Under the pieces are notes generated by a model. The model searched no databases. It saw only the letters and a program-made list of their open reading frames with translations, and was not told the DNA's origin. A stretch of 64,000 nt of DNA from Agarophyton chilense. Its lineage: Eukaryota > Rhodophyta > Florideophyceae > Gracilariales > Gracilariaceae. A program made the position numbers and the translations under genes. The stretch lies in contig JARGXX010000071.1 of NCBI GenBank assembly GCA_030374765.1, positions 62,001 through 126,000 on the forward strand. The letters are read 5' to 3'. Of the stretch, positions 1 through 12,369 are shown piece by piece (the stretch's first letter is position 1; every line of letters starts with the position of its first letter).

Positions 1-676
1 CGATGGGATAGTTAATCGGGCAGTCGCAGTTGGAACTCATAAACGAGGAGTATAGCCATAGAGATTATATGACTCGGCGACCCGCATAAAGTTCCTAGAG
101 TCTGGGTATATTTACAGAACATAGAACAAGTGCCCGATCGAGAAGAGTGGCTTGCCACAGCGCGCTCATTTGCGACATTTCTTCGAGGTATGCCATATTG
201 GAAACTGCACATTTCGTGGGGATCCATGTGTCAGCCTTTACTACCCTTAATAGCTAAATTTTCATTAGAGCCCACACCCGTACACGGGTTCAACTAAGTG
301 GCTGACCACTAGGAATTACTTACAAATGATTTGGGCACTCACCCTGAAACACAGTATATAAGTTACCAAAGCTGAGCTCGGACTCTAAAATGAGGGAGAC
401 AACATGGATATCATATCTCTTCTCTTCTTCGCTTAGCACCTCCTCATCGGAGATCTAGACGAGCTATAATAGAGAGTCGGCCTATAAATGTTTCACGAGC
501 TAACTCGTTAGCCACGTCCTATCCATATTGTACAGTATGATGTTCACCCTGGCCAGCAAGTAGTAGCCTAACAGTTCACGTACAGCTTGCTGGTGGTCTA
601 GCCCTACAAGAGCAACATATTGACAGTTCGAACTCTGTCGAAGGTGTCCAGTTTTACGGAAAGAGCTTATACTACA
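1..676 (+). repeat. LTR, family A, copy 1 (5' end outside window)
   Basis: This segment aligns along its length with the LTR at 6597-7263 and is therefore an LTR of the same family. The first ~26 bases of the LTR lie left of the window. It ends in ACTACA, as copy 2 does. It is clearly more diverged than copy 2, with many substitutions and small indels by eye, and both CACTGTG-like sites that correspond to the G-boxes of copy 2 are mutated. No gag or pol follows it, so it is most likely an old solo LTR. Its target-site duplication cannot be checked because the left flank is missing. Confidence 0.75.
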
Positions 677-3488
677 AAAAGTACAGCAATTGGCCAGAAT
701 TGCGTAGAAGCTAAATTCACTTTCGAAATGGACGTCCAAGTGAAAAGTTCTGCTGAAATTTTTGAGATCCTCCACACCAACCCAGTTAAGCATTGCTCAT
801 TCCAGCTACAGAATTCCGTATGGTTTCACGCTACAAACACGAAATGCTCCTTAGTGCACTTTGTTCGAATACAGCACATTACCAGGGAGAACAACACTGA
901 CCCTTAATGTATTGTGAATATTGAAAAAACTAATCAACCTGCATCAAACAAACGCAGAAGTTCTTGGAAGAAATCGTACTTATTGTGGAGCCTGAAGCTT
1001 TTTGAACGCCACTTTTCCTCCAGAAACTTGAAACGCACAACAATATTGGAGATATTTCAAAGTAATGAAGAAAAATGGAGGCAGATGTTCGTTTTTCAGG
1101 GTACCAAAATGTTTATTTGTTCTTTACCTAGAATCGGCAATGGAGAAGAATCTTCGGAAGGCGTTGCTGAGCTACTATCGCTTAATGAAGTATTGCGAGC
1201 AAATAAAGACATGGAAATCAGTGCAATGGTGGAACGTTTTGGAAGGATCCAAATATTTTGCGAGGTATATTTAAGAATCCCGTGGTATTAACCTCGAACT
1301 CCTTCTTTTCTAAGACGTAAATCGCTTAAATGTTACTATTACAATTCTAAATTGATTTTCGATGATTGTAATCATTGTTAATGTGCGTTCATTTGACAAC
1401 AGTGGCACGATGCCAGCACATGACGTCACCATATTTATACCATTCAGGGACACGTTCGGGAGCCTACCACAGTCTGTTGAAATAGGAAGAGGGATGGGAT
1501 TGGAGCGCAGCCTGAAGGAGTTCGGTGTGGCCAAACTAATTTCGAAGGCGTAGAAAGAATATTTCACGGTTTTAAATAATAAAGAGGGTTTGCAAGATAA
1601 CGAATTTTGTCCCCTTGATGAATATCGCCTTTTCGCCCAAGCTAGAACATCCAAACCTTATAACAACTGTTTGTGACATGGAGAACATATTGGAATGCAA
1701 ACGTCAGGCGAGGCCCAATTCAATTCTCGGAATCGCTGTGCTCACTAAGAGTAGTTTTTTGAACACTACATCTAGACCTTTAGCTACCGCTGATGAAATA
1801 ATGAACCTGATTTGAGTTTAAGATTGAAAGCGCAAACTGGAGCCAAAACCGAAGAGAGAGCCTGATCTTCGCTCGCTTGCAAAGAAGGAGGTTGTTTGTC
1901 ATACGAAACACGATTGTAAAAATGAAGTTTGAACAATTCCGAGTGGATTTCCGCACGGAGCTGCATAATGAACACATAGTGGATGTACTCTCGCTCAAAG
2001 AATTAGTGGCATTTTCCAAAAACAAGATTGCGCTCTCGCATTAAGAACCAGTGATGAGGCTCGCCCTTTTCAGTGCAGCATTGAAGTATTGAGAGGACTC
2101 TCAATGTAGAAATGAACATTCTAGATTGGTTAAAATAATTAATAAAGACTGAATTGCTTTATGGTTTATTCACACCGGAGAATCTTCAATTCTTGCTAGC
2201 TTCCCACCGACCAGCTTCGTGTTGCATCGCCATAACTTCGCTTTCCTTAACCCTTGGTTCATTTAGTTGCATTGCAGTGACAAGCTGGCTCTTCACACTA
2301 CCATTTTCAACAACATCCCAACAATAGATAACAAACAAAAACTGCTCCACAGTCGCTACTTCAGAGTGTCCAAGTTTCTAGTGCACCTCGCAGAACGATT
2401 GTTCACGGTCAAAATGTCTATGAGCCGATAAAGCACTAAAGTTGTGTGAGTGGAGTGTGTTCACTTCCAGACCATGAAAGAACACGATACAGAAGGGACA
2501 CGCTACACAGAAGTTTTAGTGGGGAGCGAAAGGGTGTTCTAATGGGCGTGTGCAGCTTTGCAAGCAAAATCAAGCATATGAGGGAGGCAGTTGTAGGAAG
2601 CATTCCGGCTGCGGCGTTATGAGCATTTCAATGTTCGGCTGCGTTTTCAACTGGAACTGTGTTGGGTGTTTTGCTTAAGTGCGTGGGTTGTACGGGTTGA
2701 GGTTACTTTAATTATTTCATGAGAAGTTCGAATGTGGTCAAGAGTTGGATATGGAATGAGACACAGCCAAAAGGCAGCCGCAGAATGCCCGCGGCGTTCA
2801 AGAGCGGCATTGATCGATGGCGAGGAGCCGTCGAGCTTCTCCACGGCGATCGTCGCGGTATGATTGAAGTCACACTTGAACCTTGAAATAAATCATTTTC
2901 CACTTTCCTCGATACCGTCTACCACCAGAAGCGTGTACGCTTCGGCGTTTTGTTATGCGGAATGATGGAATGGAGCGGATACCCAACACGAATACATGCA
3001 TTTAGGGATGTTACTGGTACGATTGTGACACCGGAATACCTGTTTCAAAGCAGGATTTATCTGATTATGGATAAATAAACCTTTTTGCAGGTAGCAACAC
3101 TTGGGCGGCCTAGCACATTGAGTGTATGAAAACTCGAACGGTGGTAACCAACTGTAACGTAGAACACAAGAAAGAATTTAAACCGGATTCGCAAAACAAA
3201 AAATTAGGTCACTACCCAAATGATTTTCAAATGAAATACAAAACATTTCGAACAAAGATAAACAGAAATCGCATTACTTTTCATTCAAAACGGGGTTTAT
3301 CGGATGAAACGACAACCTGTTCAACTTGTATCGGATTCAAATTGACGGGAATAAATTGGCCAACCATTTCGCCCAAAAATTGGTCAATAAAAGGTCTTGG
3401 CACGAAGAGTTCTTAAAAACATTTCTGTAGATAGGTAACAATTTTTCAACTTTTACCGAAAAAAAGAAAACTATTTTGTGGTACTTTT
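677..3488. other. AT-rich stretch with no recognisable gene
   Basis: Only short open frames interrupted every few dozen codons are present on both strands. Frames near 914-1291, 1615-1815 and 2371-2890 read like decayed coding sequence, but I recognise no family and see no motif. The frame at 3126-3416 (96 codons, lysine- and threonine-rich) is also unrecognised. Confidence 0.5.
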
Positions 3489-3719
3489 TTGGTACTATGG
3501 GATGGGTACGGAGGCGGAAAAGGTGCCAACGAACTAACTCCAGTTGCCCAGGTACGAATGAAGGATGGCCACATCACGAAAATGAGGCGTCGAGCAACTA
3601 CGGCCATGTGGTATCTCGTGCGTTATCGAAAAGTGGATAAAACAAACCTGCTTGCAGCTCATCTTATGCACATAGTGCAGAACAAAGCAATAGAAGAGGC
3701 ACTGTACACCGAATGACTT

Positions 3720-4640
3720 TTAAAAGGTAGCTCTACTTGCTTTAACTTAAAAGCTGTAGACAATTCTATGTGTCTGATGGTGTTTCGATTTGTTAAAGCC
3801 GACATATAAAGGATTGTTACCATGTTGAATTGGTCTTTCAATAGGTGTTTTAATGCAAGAAGACGTTGCAGAGCTAGCACTGTACTCTCGTTCTGTGTCT
3901 TGCGTAGAAGGCTATGTACGATTGGCAGGTGGTGGGATCCGGAAGAAAAGTTTGGTATTATGTCCCCATAGTTAAATGAGATCTTCTAAGAAGCGTTAGA
4001 ATTCATTTTTGATCGTTTTTAATAAAGTAATATCGGATTATCGGGATGAGTGCATACAAGAGCAGGCTGGTTTGTGTGCGTAGTGCGTGAAACAAGCAGG
4101 TGCTCCCCCGACGAGCTGTGTTGGACTCATCGATGGTACTAATATCTACATCGCGTAGCCTAAAAGACGAAAACAGAGAGCAAAATACAGTGGCCATAAG
4201 CGCAGAAACTGCCTAAAGTTGCAGGAAATAAGTCTACAGGATGGCCTCATCTTTAATTTGTACAGTCCTGTGGAAGAAAGTCGTCCTGATATAAGACTAC
4301 ATAGAAAATAAATTATAGATGCCGATCTCCAAAGAACGCCAATTGCTAAATTCGGACAAGTTTACATGTATGGGGATCTGGACTATGTTCTTTGATGTTA
4401 TTTGCAAGAAAGATTTCAAGGAGTGTCTTTGACGCAAAAACAAAACAATTTCAATAATCAAATGTCTGCTCATAGGATAGCTGTCGAGTAGGCGTTAAAA
4501 GACATTAAGAAGTATTTTACTCATATAGAGGCGCCACGAAAATCAGGTTCTTCGACGGACTTCGGTTGATCTTAAGTGTCATGGAGCTGGTGTTATATGG
4601 AATATGAGAACTTGCTTGTATAGCTCCCAAACGGCCTCTT
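3720..4640 (+). pseudogene. PIF/Harbinger-type transposase (DDE_Tnp_4), decayed
   Basis: One reading frame, with several in-frame stops, carries the hallmarks of a Harbinger nuclease. LIDGTN holds the first catalytic Asp (codon 4132-4134). A YSGHKRRNCLK block and DGLIFNLYSPVEESRPDIRLHR follow. YGDLDYV holds the second Asp (4375-4377), and RIAVE-ALKDIKKYF holds the Glu (4486-4488); all three codons are in one frame. A stop TAG at 4156-4158 lies just after the first Asp. The family excises and inserts DNA by a DDE mechanism together with a Myb-like partner. The N-terminal helical part is only faintly readable upstream. The stops make this copy non-functional. I am confident of the family; the exact ends are approximate. 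Confidence 0.8.
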
Positions 4641-4799
4641 TCTAAAATGCACACCACCGTCGCTTGAGAATTAACTGAGCACCATGGGTGCCTTGAAGAA
4701 GAAAAGAGCCTCTACAAGGCCAGATTTGGGGTCATCACAAGCTCGTCGCGCGGGCCAGCATTTTCCGAATTGGCGAGCACTCTTCTGTCGCAGAACTAA

Positions 4800-5607
4800 G
4801 CCCACTGACTTAGTCTACCTTGGCTTTTAAGTTCCTGATCAACTCCAACATAGAATTCTAGACCTCCTAACCTAATCGACGCTCAGCTACAGCCTCCACA
4901 GACATCCTTTTGTCCCCTTCAACTCGTTATGCCTTTAAATATACCCTACGCTTCTCGATATCGTTACGGCGCTTTGCAGGAAGTGCTTCCGTCTTAATAC
5001 AGTGCTCTGCTAGCCCAAAGCGCTTTTACTCAAATTCTAATCGCCTCTCGTTGAGATTATCCTGCCGATCAAGCAAACTTAAATGCTCCATCTCCGCTTT
5101 CTCCACCGCAGAGATTGCTCGACCCATACCCGTTGTCGCTTGGGTGTGACTTGTCTTCTCCTTCTTAGGCGTTCCTTTCTACTCATTCCCATCCTATCTC
5201 CCACGTTTTCAAGCTTTCGTCATTACTATGTCCCTTTTTTGTTCCACGGCAACAAGAAGTGCTGCTAGTTGATGTGACTCCTTCGTTTCGGCCTCTTCCA
5301 TTTCCTTCCTGAAGTCATCGATTTACCTCACTAGACGTTGACATAGCTGTTCGTACTCTCCATATTCATCCCGATCGGCAGAAGCAGCTGCTTTATGAAC
5401 ATCATTCTTTCGGAACATTTTCATCAAGAGCTTCAAAAGGTCTTCGCAAAATTTTCCACCCGTCTTCAAACTAACCAACTTGCTAGTGTTGAATTTCTTT
5501 TCCACTTCATTGAATCGCACCAGGATTTGCATTTGTGGCGCGCAATGTGTCCCTGGCGCTCGTATCTCTTTCAAAAGAACCAGGTAGAGGTTTCTTGTGA
5601 ACTTCAC
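4800..5607 (-). pseudogene. Myb/SANT-like, coiled-coil protein, decayed (probable Harbinger partner)
   Basis: The minus strand reads in a single frame with about eight stops. The N-terminal part has a basic, SANT-like look (GTHCAPQMQILVRFNEV, then SLKTGGKFCEDLLKLLMK). A long Glu/Lys/Ala-rich, coiled-coil-like part follows (IDDFRKEMEEAETKESHQLAAL, later ISAVEKAEMEHLSLLDRQ). The gene is convergent with the Harbinger transposase remnant ending near 4640. PIF/Harbinger elements typically encode a transposase plus a Myb/SANT-like DNA-binding protein, so I infer that the two are the gene pair of one dead element. The SANT assignment is by eye and tentative; the coiled-coil character is clear. Confidence 0.5.
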
Positions 5608-6596
5608 AGAAAACCTCTATCTGGCTGTCTGTGTTCTCGGAATGCTAGTTTAGGCGTCAAAAACGGACGAACTAAATGGACAGAAAACCCATGCATTTTT
5701 CATTTTTTCAGTTCTATATTTTCTCAAAATAACTTCACTCATTCAAAGTTGCTGAGTTTTTGGGGAAATGAACTTGCAGAAAACTGCATAATCCGAAGTT
5801 TCTGCGAGCCACAATAAAGTGTGCATAGTAAAACATTTTGCATGTATTTCAAAATTATGCTACCCCCATTCATGTTCGCGTGATAGTAAATGAAGCCTGG
5901 TAATAGCAATAAACACTAAAACAGAAACAGAAATCTTGCGCATTGGCAACACGTAGCCAAATTCCCAAAACACCGCAACGCAGGTGTCAGTGCCCGCAGT
6001 CCGTCTCGACTCCATCCCACAGCCCTGCATAACGAGAACTATTTGCCCCACAACACTCCCCATATAACTTACACCGCACCCCATGCGCCATATCCTCTAC
6101 GCCCCCCTGCTATTTTCCCCTTCTTCCGCATCAACGCGCCCCCGCATTCCACACCATGCCTCGCTGCTGCTTCTCCAGTTGCTCCTTCTTCGCCTGCACC
6201 ACTCCTGCCCTACAGCGCCACCAACGGAGGGGCCCTCACCGGATCTCCCCCACAAAACGCACGCACCCAACAACTATAACCCACTTTCCTCCAGGCCCAA
6301 AGAGCCTCAAGTCCACTCCTAAACTGCGCGCCCTTCTAACCCCTTCAAACCGCCCCTCCGATAATATTCTCCTCGCAGATGAGGACTCCTACCACCACCA
6401 GCAACATGCCCTCTCCCTCCGCACCGCAGACGCACAGCACATCCCTAACAGTCCTCTCTACTCCGTCTCATCCTCAGACCCACTCCCCCGCCCCCCTTCA
6501 ACTCCATCTTCGAACAGCCACAAGTAGAGCATCCCGTCCTCTACATCACCTCCATTGCCGCCAACCTCGGCCACCGAAAAGCGGACGAGCCCATCG
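5608..6596. other. Intergenic, becoming C-rich; possible 5' end of the Plavaka-like element
   Basis: To about 6030 nothing is recognisable. From about 6040 the plus strand becomes strongly C-rich and G-poor, like the transposase region beyond the LTR at 6597-7263. Overlapping Pro/Ser/Thr-rich frames run to 6596. This is probably the beginning of the same DNA element, separated from the rest by the LTR insertion, but I see no domain in it. Confidence 0.4.
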
Positions 6597-7263
6597 TGTA
6601 GTATTCTACTATGTCGGGGAATCCGATAGGATGATTTTTCGCGAAGTCGAGGTTGGAACTCATAAGTGAGTGATTTCATCAAACTTGTGATATGAAACGG
6701 CACACCGCGTAGAATGCCAGGAGGCAGGGTACATTAGTGGAACACGTGGCATCACGAGTGGAGTGGCTTGCAACGGTGCATGTAGTGGCGATCCACGTGG
6801 CAGGCTTTACTACCCTTTGTAGCTAGACGTCCATTAGGGACCATACCCATACTGTGGTTTGGCTAAGTGGCTGACCACTGGGTATTATTTATATATTCAT
6901 TTTGGCACTCACCCTGGCACACAGTATATAATGCACCAGAGGTGAGCGCCGACTCCAAGTAAAGGAGACAACATGGGCATCATGACTATTCTGTTCCTCG
7001 CTTAGGATTCGTTAACCGGAAATCCGGACGAGCCATAATAGATAGTCAGCCCCCAACCACTTCACGAGCCGTCTCGTACCTACGTTCCATCAACGTTTGA
7101 CAGTTGCACTGTTCACACTCGCTGGCGAGTAGTGGCCTTACACTCCACTTCCAGCTCGCTGGTGTTGTAGCTCTACCACCCCTTTTACTTCGCCGCAGGT
7201 GACCCATCGGCAGTCCGAACGCTGTCGCAGGTGTCTGCTCTCTCCGTTAGAGCGGATACTACA
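6597..7263 (+). repeat. Solo LTR, family A, copy 2
   Basis: A 667-bp LTR begins TGTAGTATTC and ends GATACTACA, giving TGTAGT/ACTACA terminal inverted repeats. The flanking pentamers are CATCG (left) and CATTG (right), a five-base target duplication with one mismatch. No internal retrotransposon sequence adjoins it on either side, so it is a solo LTR left by LTR-LTR recombination. It sits inside the C-rich Plavaka-like element. Two CACGTG motifs lie in its U3. Confidence 0.85.
6743..6799. promoter_or_regulatory. Pair of G-boxes (CACGTG) in LTR A
   Basis: CACGTG occurs at 6743-6748 and 6794-6799, about 146 and 197 bases from the LTR start. This is the U3 position where retrotransposon promoters lie. 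The same arrangement recurs in the unrelated-looking LTRs of elements D and E. The motif is the classic bHLH/bZIP binding site; any role here is inferred. Confidence 0.5.
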
Positions 7264-9659
7264 CATTGCCATCCTCAACGATCCAAGCTTCTCCAAGTCA
7301 ACCTTCCAGCGAACCATTTCCACCGCCCATGAATCGAGTTCCAGGAAAACCTCTTCAAGCATCGCATCGGTTCCTTCGGATTCGTTCCACACTCCATCAC
7401 CGACACTCTCCACCGCTTCTCCGCAACCGTGTACCTCCAAAACCCAATCGAAGTCCTCAAAAATCAGCTCTCCCTTGCACACCACTACAACACCTTCTTC
7501 CACTTCATAGCCCAAAAGGCACAATCAGGCTCGCCCGCCTTCGCTCACACCATGGCCGCATCTCTCGGGCAAAAGGTTTTCCCCGCACTCAAATCTGCTA
7601 TCATGCAGTCCAAGAACGACAAGATCATATGGCACTGCCCCCACACAGCAGGAATGGACTCCTTCTTGGGTTTCATCCAGCTCTACTCGTACAAGTCCTC
7701 AACATCCTTCAAAGCCCACACCGTCACCTCCTACCCCCTCCACATCACCCTCCTAAACTTCTCGGACTCCTTCAGACGAAAACGCATCTCTCAAAACCTC
7801 ACCCTCGTCGGTTGCCTCCCACCTTCCTTCAAGCCCACCACATCTGCCCCCGAAGCAGACCTTATCCCCCGCCTGTACGCTCATATCCATCGAGAAACGA
7901 GAATGGAACTCACAAAACCGTCCATCAAAACTATCCTCCAGCCCCTTCTCTCTCCCGGTCTTCTCGGCTTCCCCTTCCCCGACGCTCACAAATTCCTTCG
8001 CCAATTTCGCGCGGTCCTCGAAAGCTATTGCGCATACATTCCTGAGGCCAAGGACATCCCCGACATCTCCCACGGAATACGCTCCAAGAGACTCTGCCAC
8101 CGACATCTCCTCACTCGCTCCCTCCTCCACGAACCCTCTCACAACGCTCCCTCCCGCACCCCCTATCACACCTCCGACAATCGAAAGCTTCAGGCCTCTC
8201 TCCTTCATGAATCTAACTGGGCGCACCTCTCCCGAAAACCAAGAGTCGCCCGTACCAAGAACGAGGAAGCACTCACAGCCCTCCAAGAAGTATCCCTCGC
8301 GAAGTACAGCTCCCTTCTCGAATCCTACTCCCTCCACACCATCTTCCAAGAGCTCACCCCCTACAGCATCTTTGCATTTGAACCCCTCCACAACTTTTAT
8401 CTCGAAATCCCCAAGCTCACCAAACTCACAGCCATCGGAAGGCTCAAGTCCGAATCTCGCTTCACAACCATCGGCCCCTCCAACACCTCCCACTCCTTCA
8501 TGCCCGTTCGCACTTCCATTTTCAACCACTCAGACTCCATTCTCGCCGCGATCGAAGTTCACTTCCCCGCCCAAGGCTCCGAATCAACTTCTCCACCTCC
8601 GACAGCACTCGTAACCTCAACGGATTGCTCACTCCAAAAGGCATACGCGGCATGCTAGAAGCCAAAGACTATCGCTCTCTCGACATGGTTTTCCCCTTCA
8701 TCAGCGCTTTCTTCGACAGATGCTGCAACGAAGTACACACCGCCCCGATCACACCGGTCTTCACCAAATGCGCCTACCTCCTCCTCATGTCCATGCGCTA
8801 CAACACCGTCCCAGAATGAACAGAAGATACACTCTCAACACTAGAGGACCACATTCGCTCCTTCAAGCTCGCGGAAGTCACCATTCTCGGCCCTAACCAC
8901 ATCTCCGACCTTGGCACCCTCAAGTTCCACCTCCTCGATCGCATCGTCGAAGACATTCGAAGATACGGCGGCCTCCACTTAAACAATGCAAGCATCTATG
9001 AACAAGCTCACACCCTCTTCAAAACTCATTACCGCCACACCTTCAAGCGACGCTCCGCCGCCCACACCGAAACCATCCGCGCCGTCGACCGGTCGCACGC
9101 ACTCCCTCACTGAAACCCCATCCCCTCTCACCCTTCCTTCACCTCCTCCTCCTCCCAAACTCCTCTCACACTCCGTCAGCCCGTCTTTGTCCGTATCGGC
9201 AGAACCATACGACTTTCAGATCTCATCACCGCACACAGGCTTCTCCGACTCAACCCCCTCTCCAACCCATCCTCCCTCGAAGACCTTTTCTTTCCAGAGA
9301 CCATTTCCACCCTCTCAAAAATAGGAACCACTGCACTCCCCTCCTTCATAACCCTCTCCCTCGAAACACTTTCCCTCCACGAGCACCACCCCAACATTCG
9401 TCTCTTCCATCTCACCGTAGTCAAGTACGCGTACATCGTCGGTGGATACATCCCCACATTGCAGGATTACCGGCCGACACAAAACGAAATTGCTCTCAAG
9501 GATCCCCCCATCCCAGTCATTCAACGCATCTTCGCCGCTCCCTTTTTCGGTTCCTCCAAGTCGTCAAAGTTTTCACACGTCATTGTCGCCGGCAAAAACC
9601 CCTCCACCACTTCCTTCACCATCTGGGTGTGCAAACTCAGCTCCCTCATTGGACTCTAA
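7264..9659 (+). pseudogene. Plavaka-like (CACTA-type superfamily) transposase, decayed
   Basis: A coding trace of about 780 codons runs from the LTR junction to a TAA at 9657-9659. The main open stretch is 7429-8658; after a frameshift near 8600 it continues in another frame with TGA stops near 8817 and 9109, then a third frame ending TIWVCKLSSLIGL. The block YPLHITLLNFSDSFRRKR-SQNLTLVGCLPP followed by DIPEAKDIPDISHG--SKRLCHRHL matches the layout I know for Plavaka-type transposases (IGNI..RRKPS..VLLGYLP, then a Cys-rich turn). LTPKGIRGMLEAKDYR and a C-terminal DIRRYGGLHL segment follow. Codons are strongly C-ending. The transposase nature is fairly clear; the exact superfamily is tentative. 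Confidence 0.5.
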
Positions 9660-10015
9660 TCGACAAACACCCCCAACACCTCCACCAAACTCGCATTCGT
9701 TCAGTTCTTGGATGTAGTCCTCCCAAGGAAAAACAATGACCAAGCCCTGAATTGAATCTCCCTTGGCTGGGCCACGGACGACGAACAATACCACAAAGTG
9801 CACCCTGTACCCATATCTTCAGCCTCAACCTCTAAGAACGTCTCCCCTTGGTTCGGTCTCATCCGTTCTTCCTCCATTCTCGGCTCCGTTCATGTCCCCT
9901 GCGAGAACTACCCCGCTCCCCCTTTCGTACCACGCCTCTACTGGCACTTATACCGCTTCTACCTCAAAAGTTTCTACAGGGACCCAGGTGCGAAACCTTT
10001 CATTAAATCGTCGCC

Positions 10016-11825
10016 TTAGTTCACGTCTCCTAATACTCCTTGTGTTGCACCCACCGTTCCCGATTCTCCTACCCTTATCTTCTCCACTTCCCTCCCACTC
10101 CCTCTCTGCAAATGAGTAAAATACGACTCTTCGGGTTTGCAGGCTCCAACATAGCAATCCAGTACAGCAAAAAGACGTTTTGTCAAGTTGTCCACAAAGA
10201 ATAGCTCTATCAATGCAAGGTAGATCTTCTCAGATGAAGAAATCCAAATTTCCACCGTCGCAATCCTCTCCGAATTTCCCGCCACCCTCCTCCCATCCCC
10301 CACAAGAAACCCAAAGTGCTCAAAATCCACGCTAATCGTTTCCCTCACTATGTCCGAAGCCACCCCCCAAATCCCCTTCACTGCAAGCGGAAAATTCTTA
10401 CCGTATAAAGTAGAAACAATAATTACCTCCGGCCACCGCGTCCAAACTCCCTCTTCATCGTGGCAAGAACGCAAGTAATCAACGCATCCAGTATTGCGAG
10501 ATGTATCACCGTCCCATCCACGTACTGATTCTCGCCGTGCTTTTCCATCCTAACATCGTACCCAACAAACTCCTCCAGCGCTTCTACCGCAACTCCATTA
10601 CTAAAGTACGAATCTCCATCATCAAAACTTCTGAACCCCGGAAGAGCCCTCGACCCCGAATACACCAGATCTTTAACCAGGCGCATGCGCCATGCCGATA
10701 GCCTCCTTGTTGCATCCTCATCATTCACACAGTACTTCTACCGCGCCTCTTATATCTGCTTCTTCAATTCCTTTTCGAGCTCCGTGTCCTCCTCCAACTT
10801 CACACGCTGCGCAATTAAGTCATAAACGAGCATCCCAAACATTCGGTCACGTTCACCCCGCTTTCTTACCCCTAAAACATCACTCAGCGTCTGCTCCATC
10901 CGCTGTGTCAAACACATATCCCCACTCACCTCCTCAACGCAATCCTCCCTCCTCCCCGCAGTCGTTCAGAACTTCCACCATTTCTCTTCCACCTCCGTGC
11001 GCACAACATACTTCAGCAACGGATCGCTTCCCCCTTGAAATGACGGATTGTACGCTTTCATCTCTGTCGCCACCTGAAACGGACAATTCGGTACTATCTC
11101 TTTTGGCCCTACCACAAAAATACTCTCTTCGTTTTGCGCTCCCACTGTCTCACTTTGATTCATCCAATTCTTTGCACCCATCTTGGTCTTGAACCAAAGC
11201 TCCGACGTCTCCAGCTTGGCATCAGCTGCGCGCCTGGTTCCGGCTCCAATACCCCTCCAGATATCAGCTTTTACCCCTGTTTCCTTTTGTATGATAGGGT
11301 GAAAATGTTGCTTTCCTTCCCCTCTAATTTTTTTTTGTAATACCTTTGGCTCTTTTCGCCGTGCTGAATCGTTCGCGCCGCTTCTGGACTGCCCTTCCCG
11401 TTCTTTCTCACCATCTCATAGGCTAACCGATGCCGTACCCATAGGAAATTATCATATACGTTCATGATCACACTTTCGTCGATCGTGGTCCAAGCCTGCT
11501 TGTACCACTCTTCAACGGCGAATTATATCTGGAGTAGATATCGCAGAATTCGATTCACTATCAAGCCCAATTCCTAGACGTCAGGGTTTTTAAGGAAGTT
11601 CTGATAATGCTCCCACGCAACCCACGGCTCACTTTGTTGATTAACAAGGCCATTTGTAAGTCGTAAGTGGAAGACGGCCTGCCGAGCAACAAATGTCAAG
11701 AGAAGGATACAAGAGATTGTCTTTGATGCATCCCTTTTCTCAACATCAGGCTCCACTCTGATTCTAAAGGAGTTTTCGGAAGGGGAATGCCAACTCACAC
11801 CAACTCCCTGTTTTTGCTGGCACAC
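10016..11825 (-). pseudogene. Unrecognised decayed gene, tail-to-tail with the Plavaka-like transposase
   Basis: Open stretches on the minus strand at 11574-11825, 11271-11471, 10966-11181, 10423-10728 and 10016-10474 look like one protein broken by at least two frameshifts and several stops. Readable blocks include WVRHRLAYEMVRKNGKG, YVDGTVIHLAILDALITC and an acidic C-terminal part. I recognise no domain. It shares the C-rich plus strand of the transposase region and faces it with a gap of about 350 bases, so it could be the second gene of the same element. That link is inference only. Confidence 0.35.
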
Positions 11826-12340
11826 CGCTCACATGATGTCAGTGTATGAAGACCGATGCACATAAACGTTAGGGAAACCACAGCCAAGGGGTAATATTCG
11901 GTTGGGACCTTCAATTGTGCTCCCGTTATGTGATCAGTTAAATTAGATTCTGAATCATAATATGACACACTGAGAATGGAGGCGGGTTGTGCGCAAAGGC
12001 ATTAAGTATTCAAGGCCTCTTCATCAACCAATTTGCAAAGAGTAGACCAGTGCACAGCCTTTTTTGAAACAGCACCAATCTTGTCTGGATTGTCAGACTT
12101 GCTCGGCCACTGGTAGATGGTAGTACCCAAACCTTACTCATCTCGGCACTACACAACTTTCATTCCCGACCATAATCAATGTGTCCGTATTCTGCGTTTC
12201 ATCCGCCCAGAAGTTTCCGGGCTACAATTTTAGATACACAACATATGATGAGAGGGGCCACTTCCCCTGTTCTCAACACTAATCTATCGAAAAATCGTGC
12301 TTCTATTCTTAGCTCTTCACGACAGTAGGACTATCTTTCA
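11826..12340. other. No recognisable feature
   Basis: I see no open frame of note, no repeat and no RNA gene in this stretch. Confidence 0.5.
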
Positions 12341-12369
12341 AGGCATCACTTCTGCTGGTTATGGCGATG

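Noticed and set aside
1-7263. The two LTR A copies as the ends of one 7-kb retrotransposon
   Set aside because: The sequence between them has no gag or pol, the copies are strongly diverged from each other, and copy 2 has its own CATCG/CATTG duplication, so they are separate insertions.
7266-8614. Long overlapping frames on both strands (259 codons at 7266-8045, 258 codons on the minus strand at 7753-8529)
   Set aside because: They are shadows created by the strong C bias of the transposase codons; only the 7429-8658 frame has family-like blocks.
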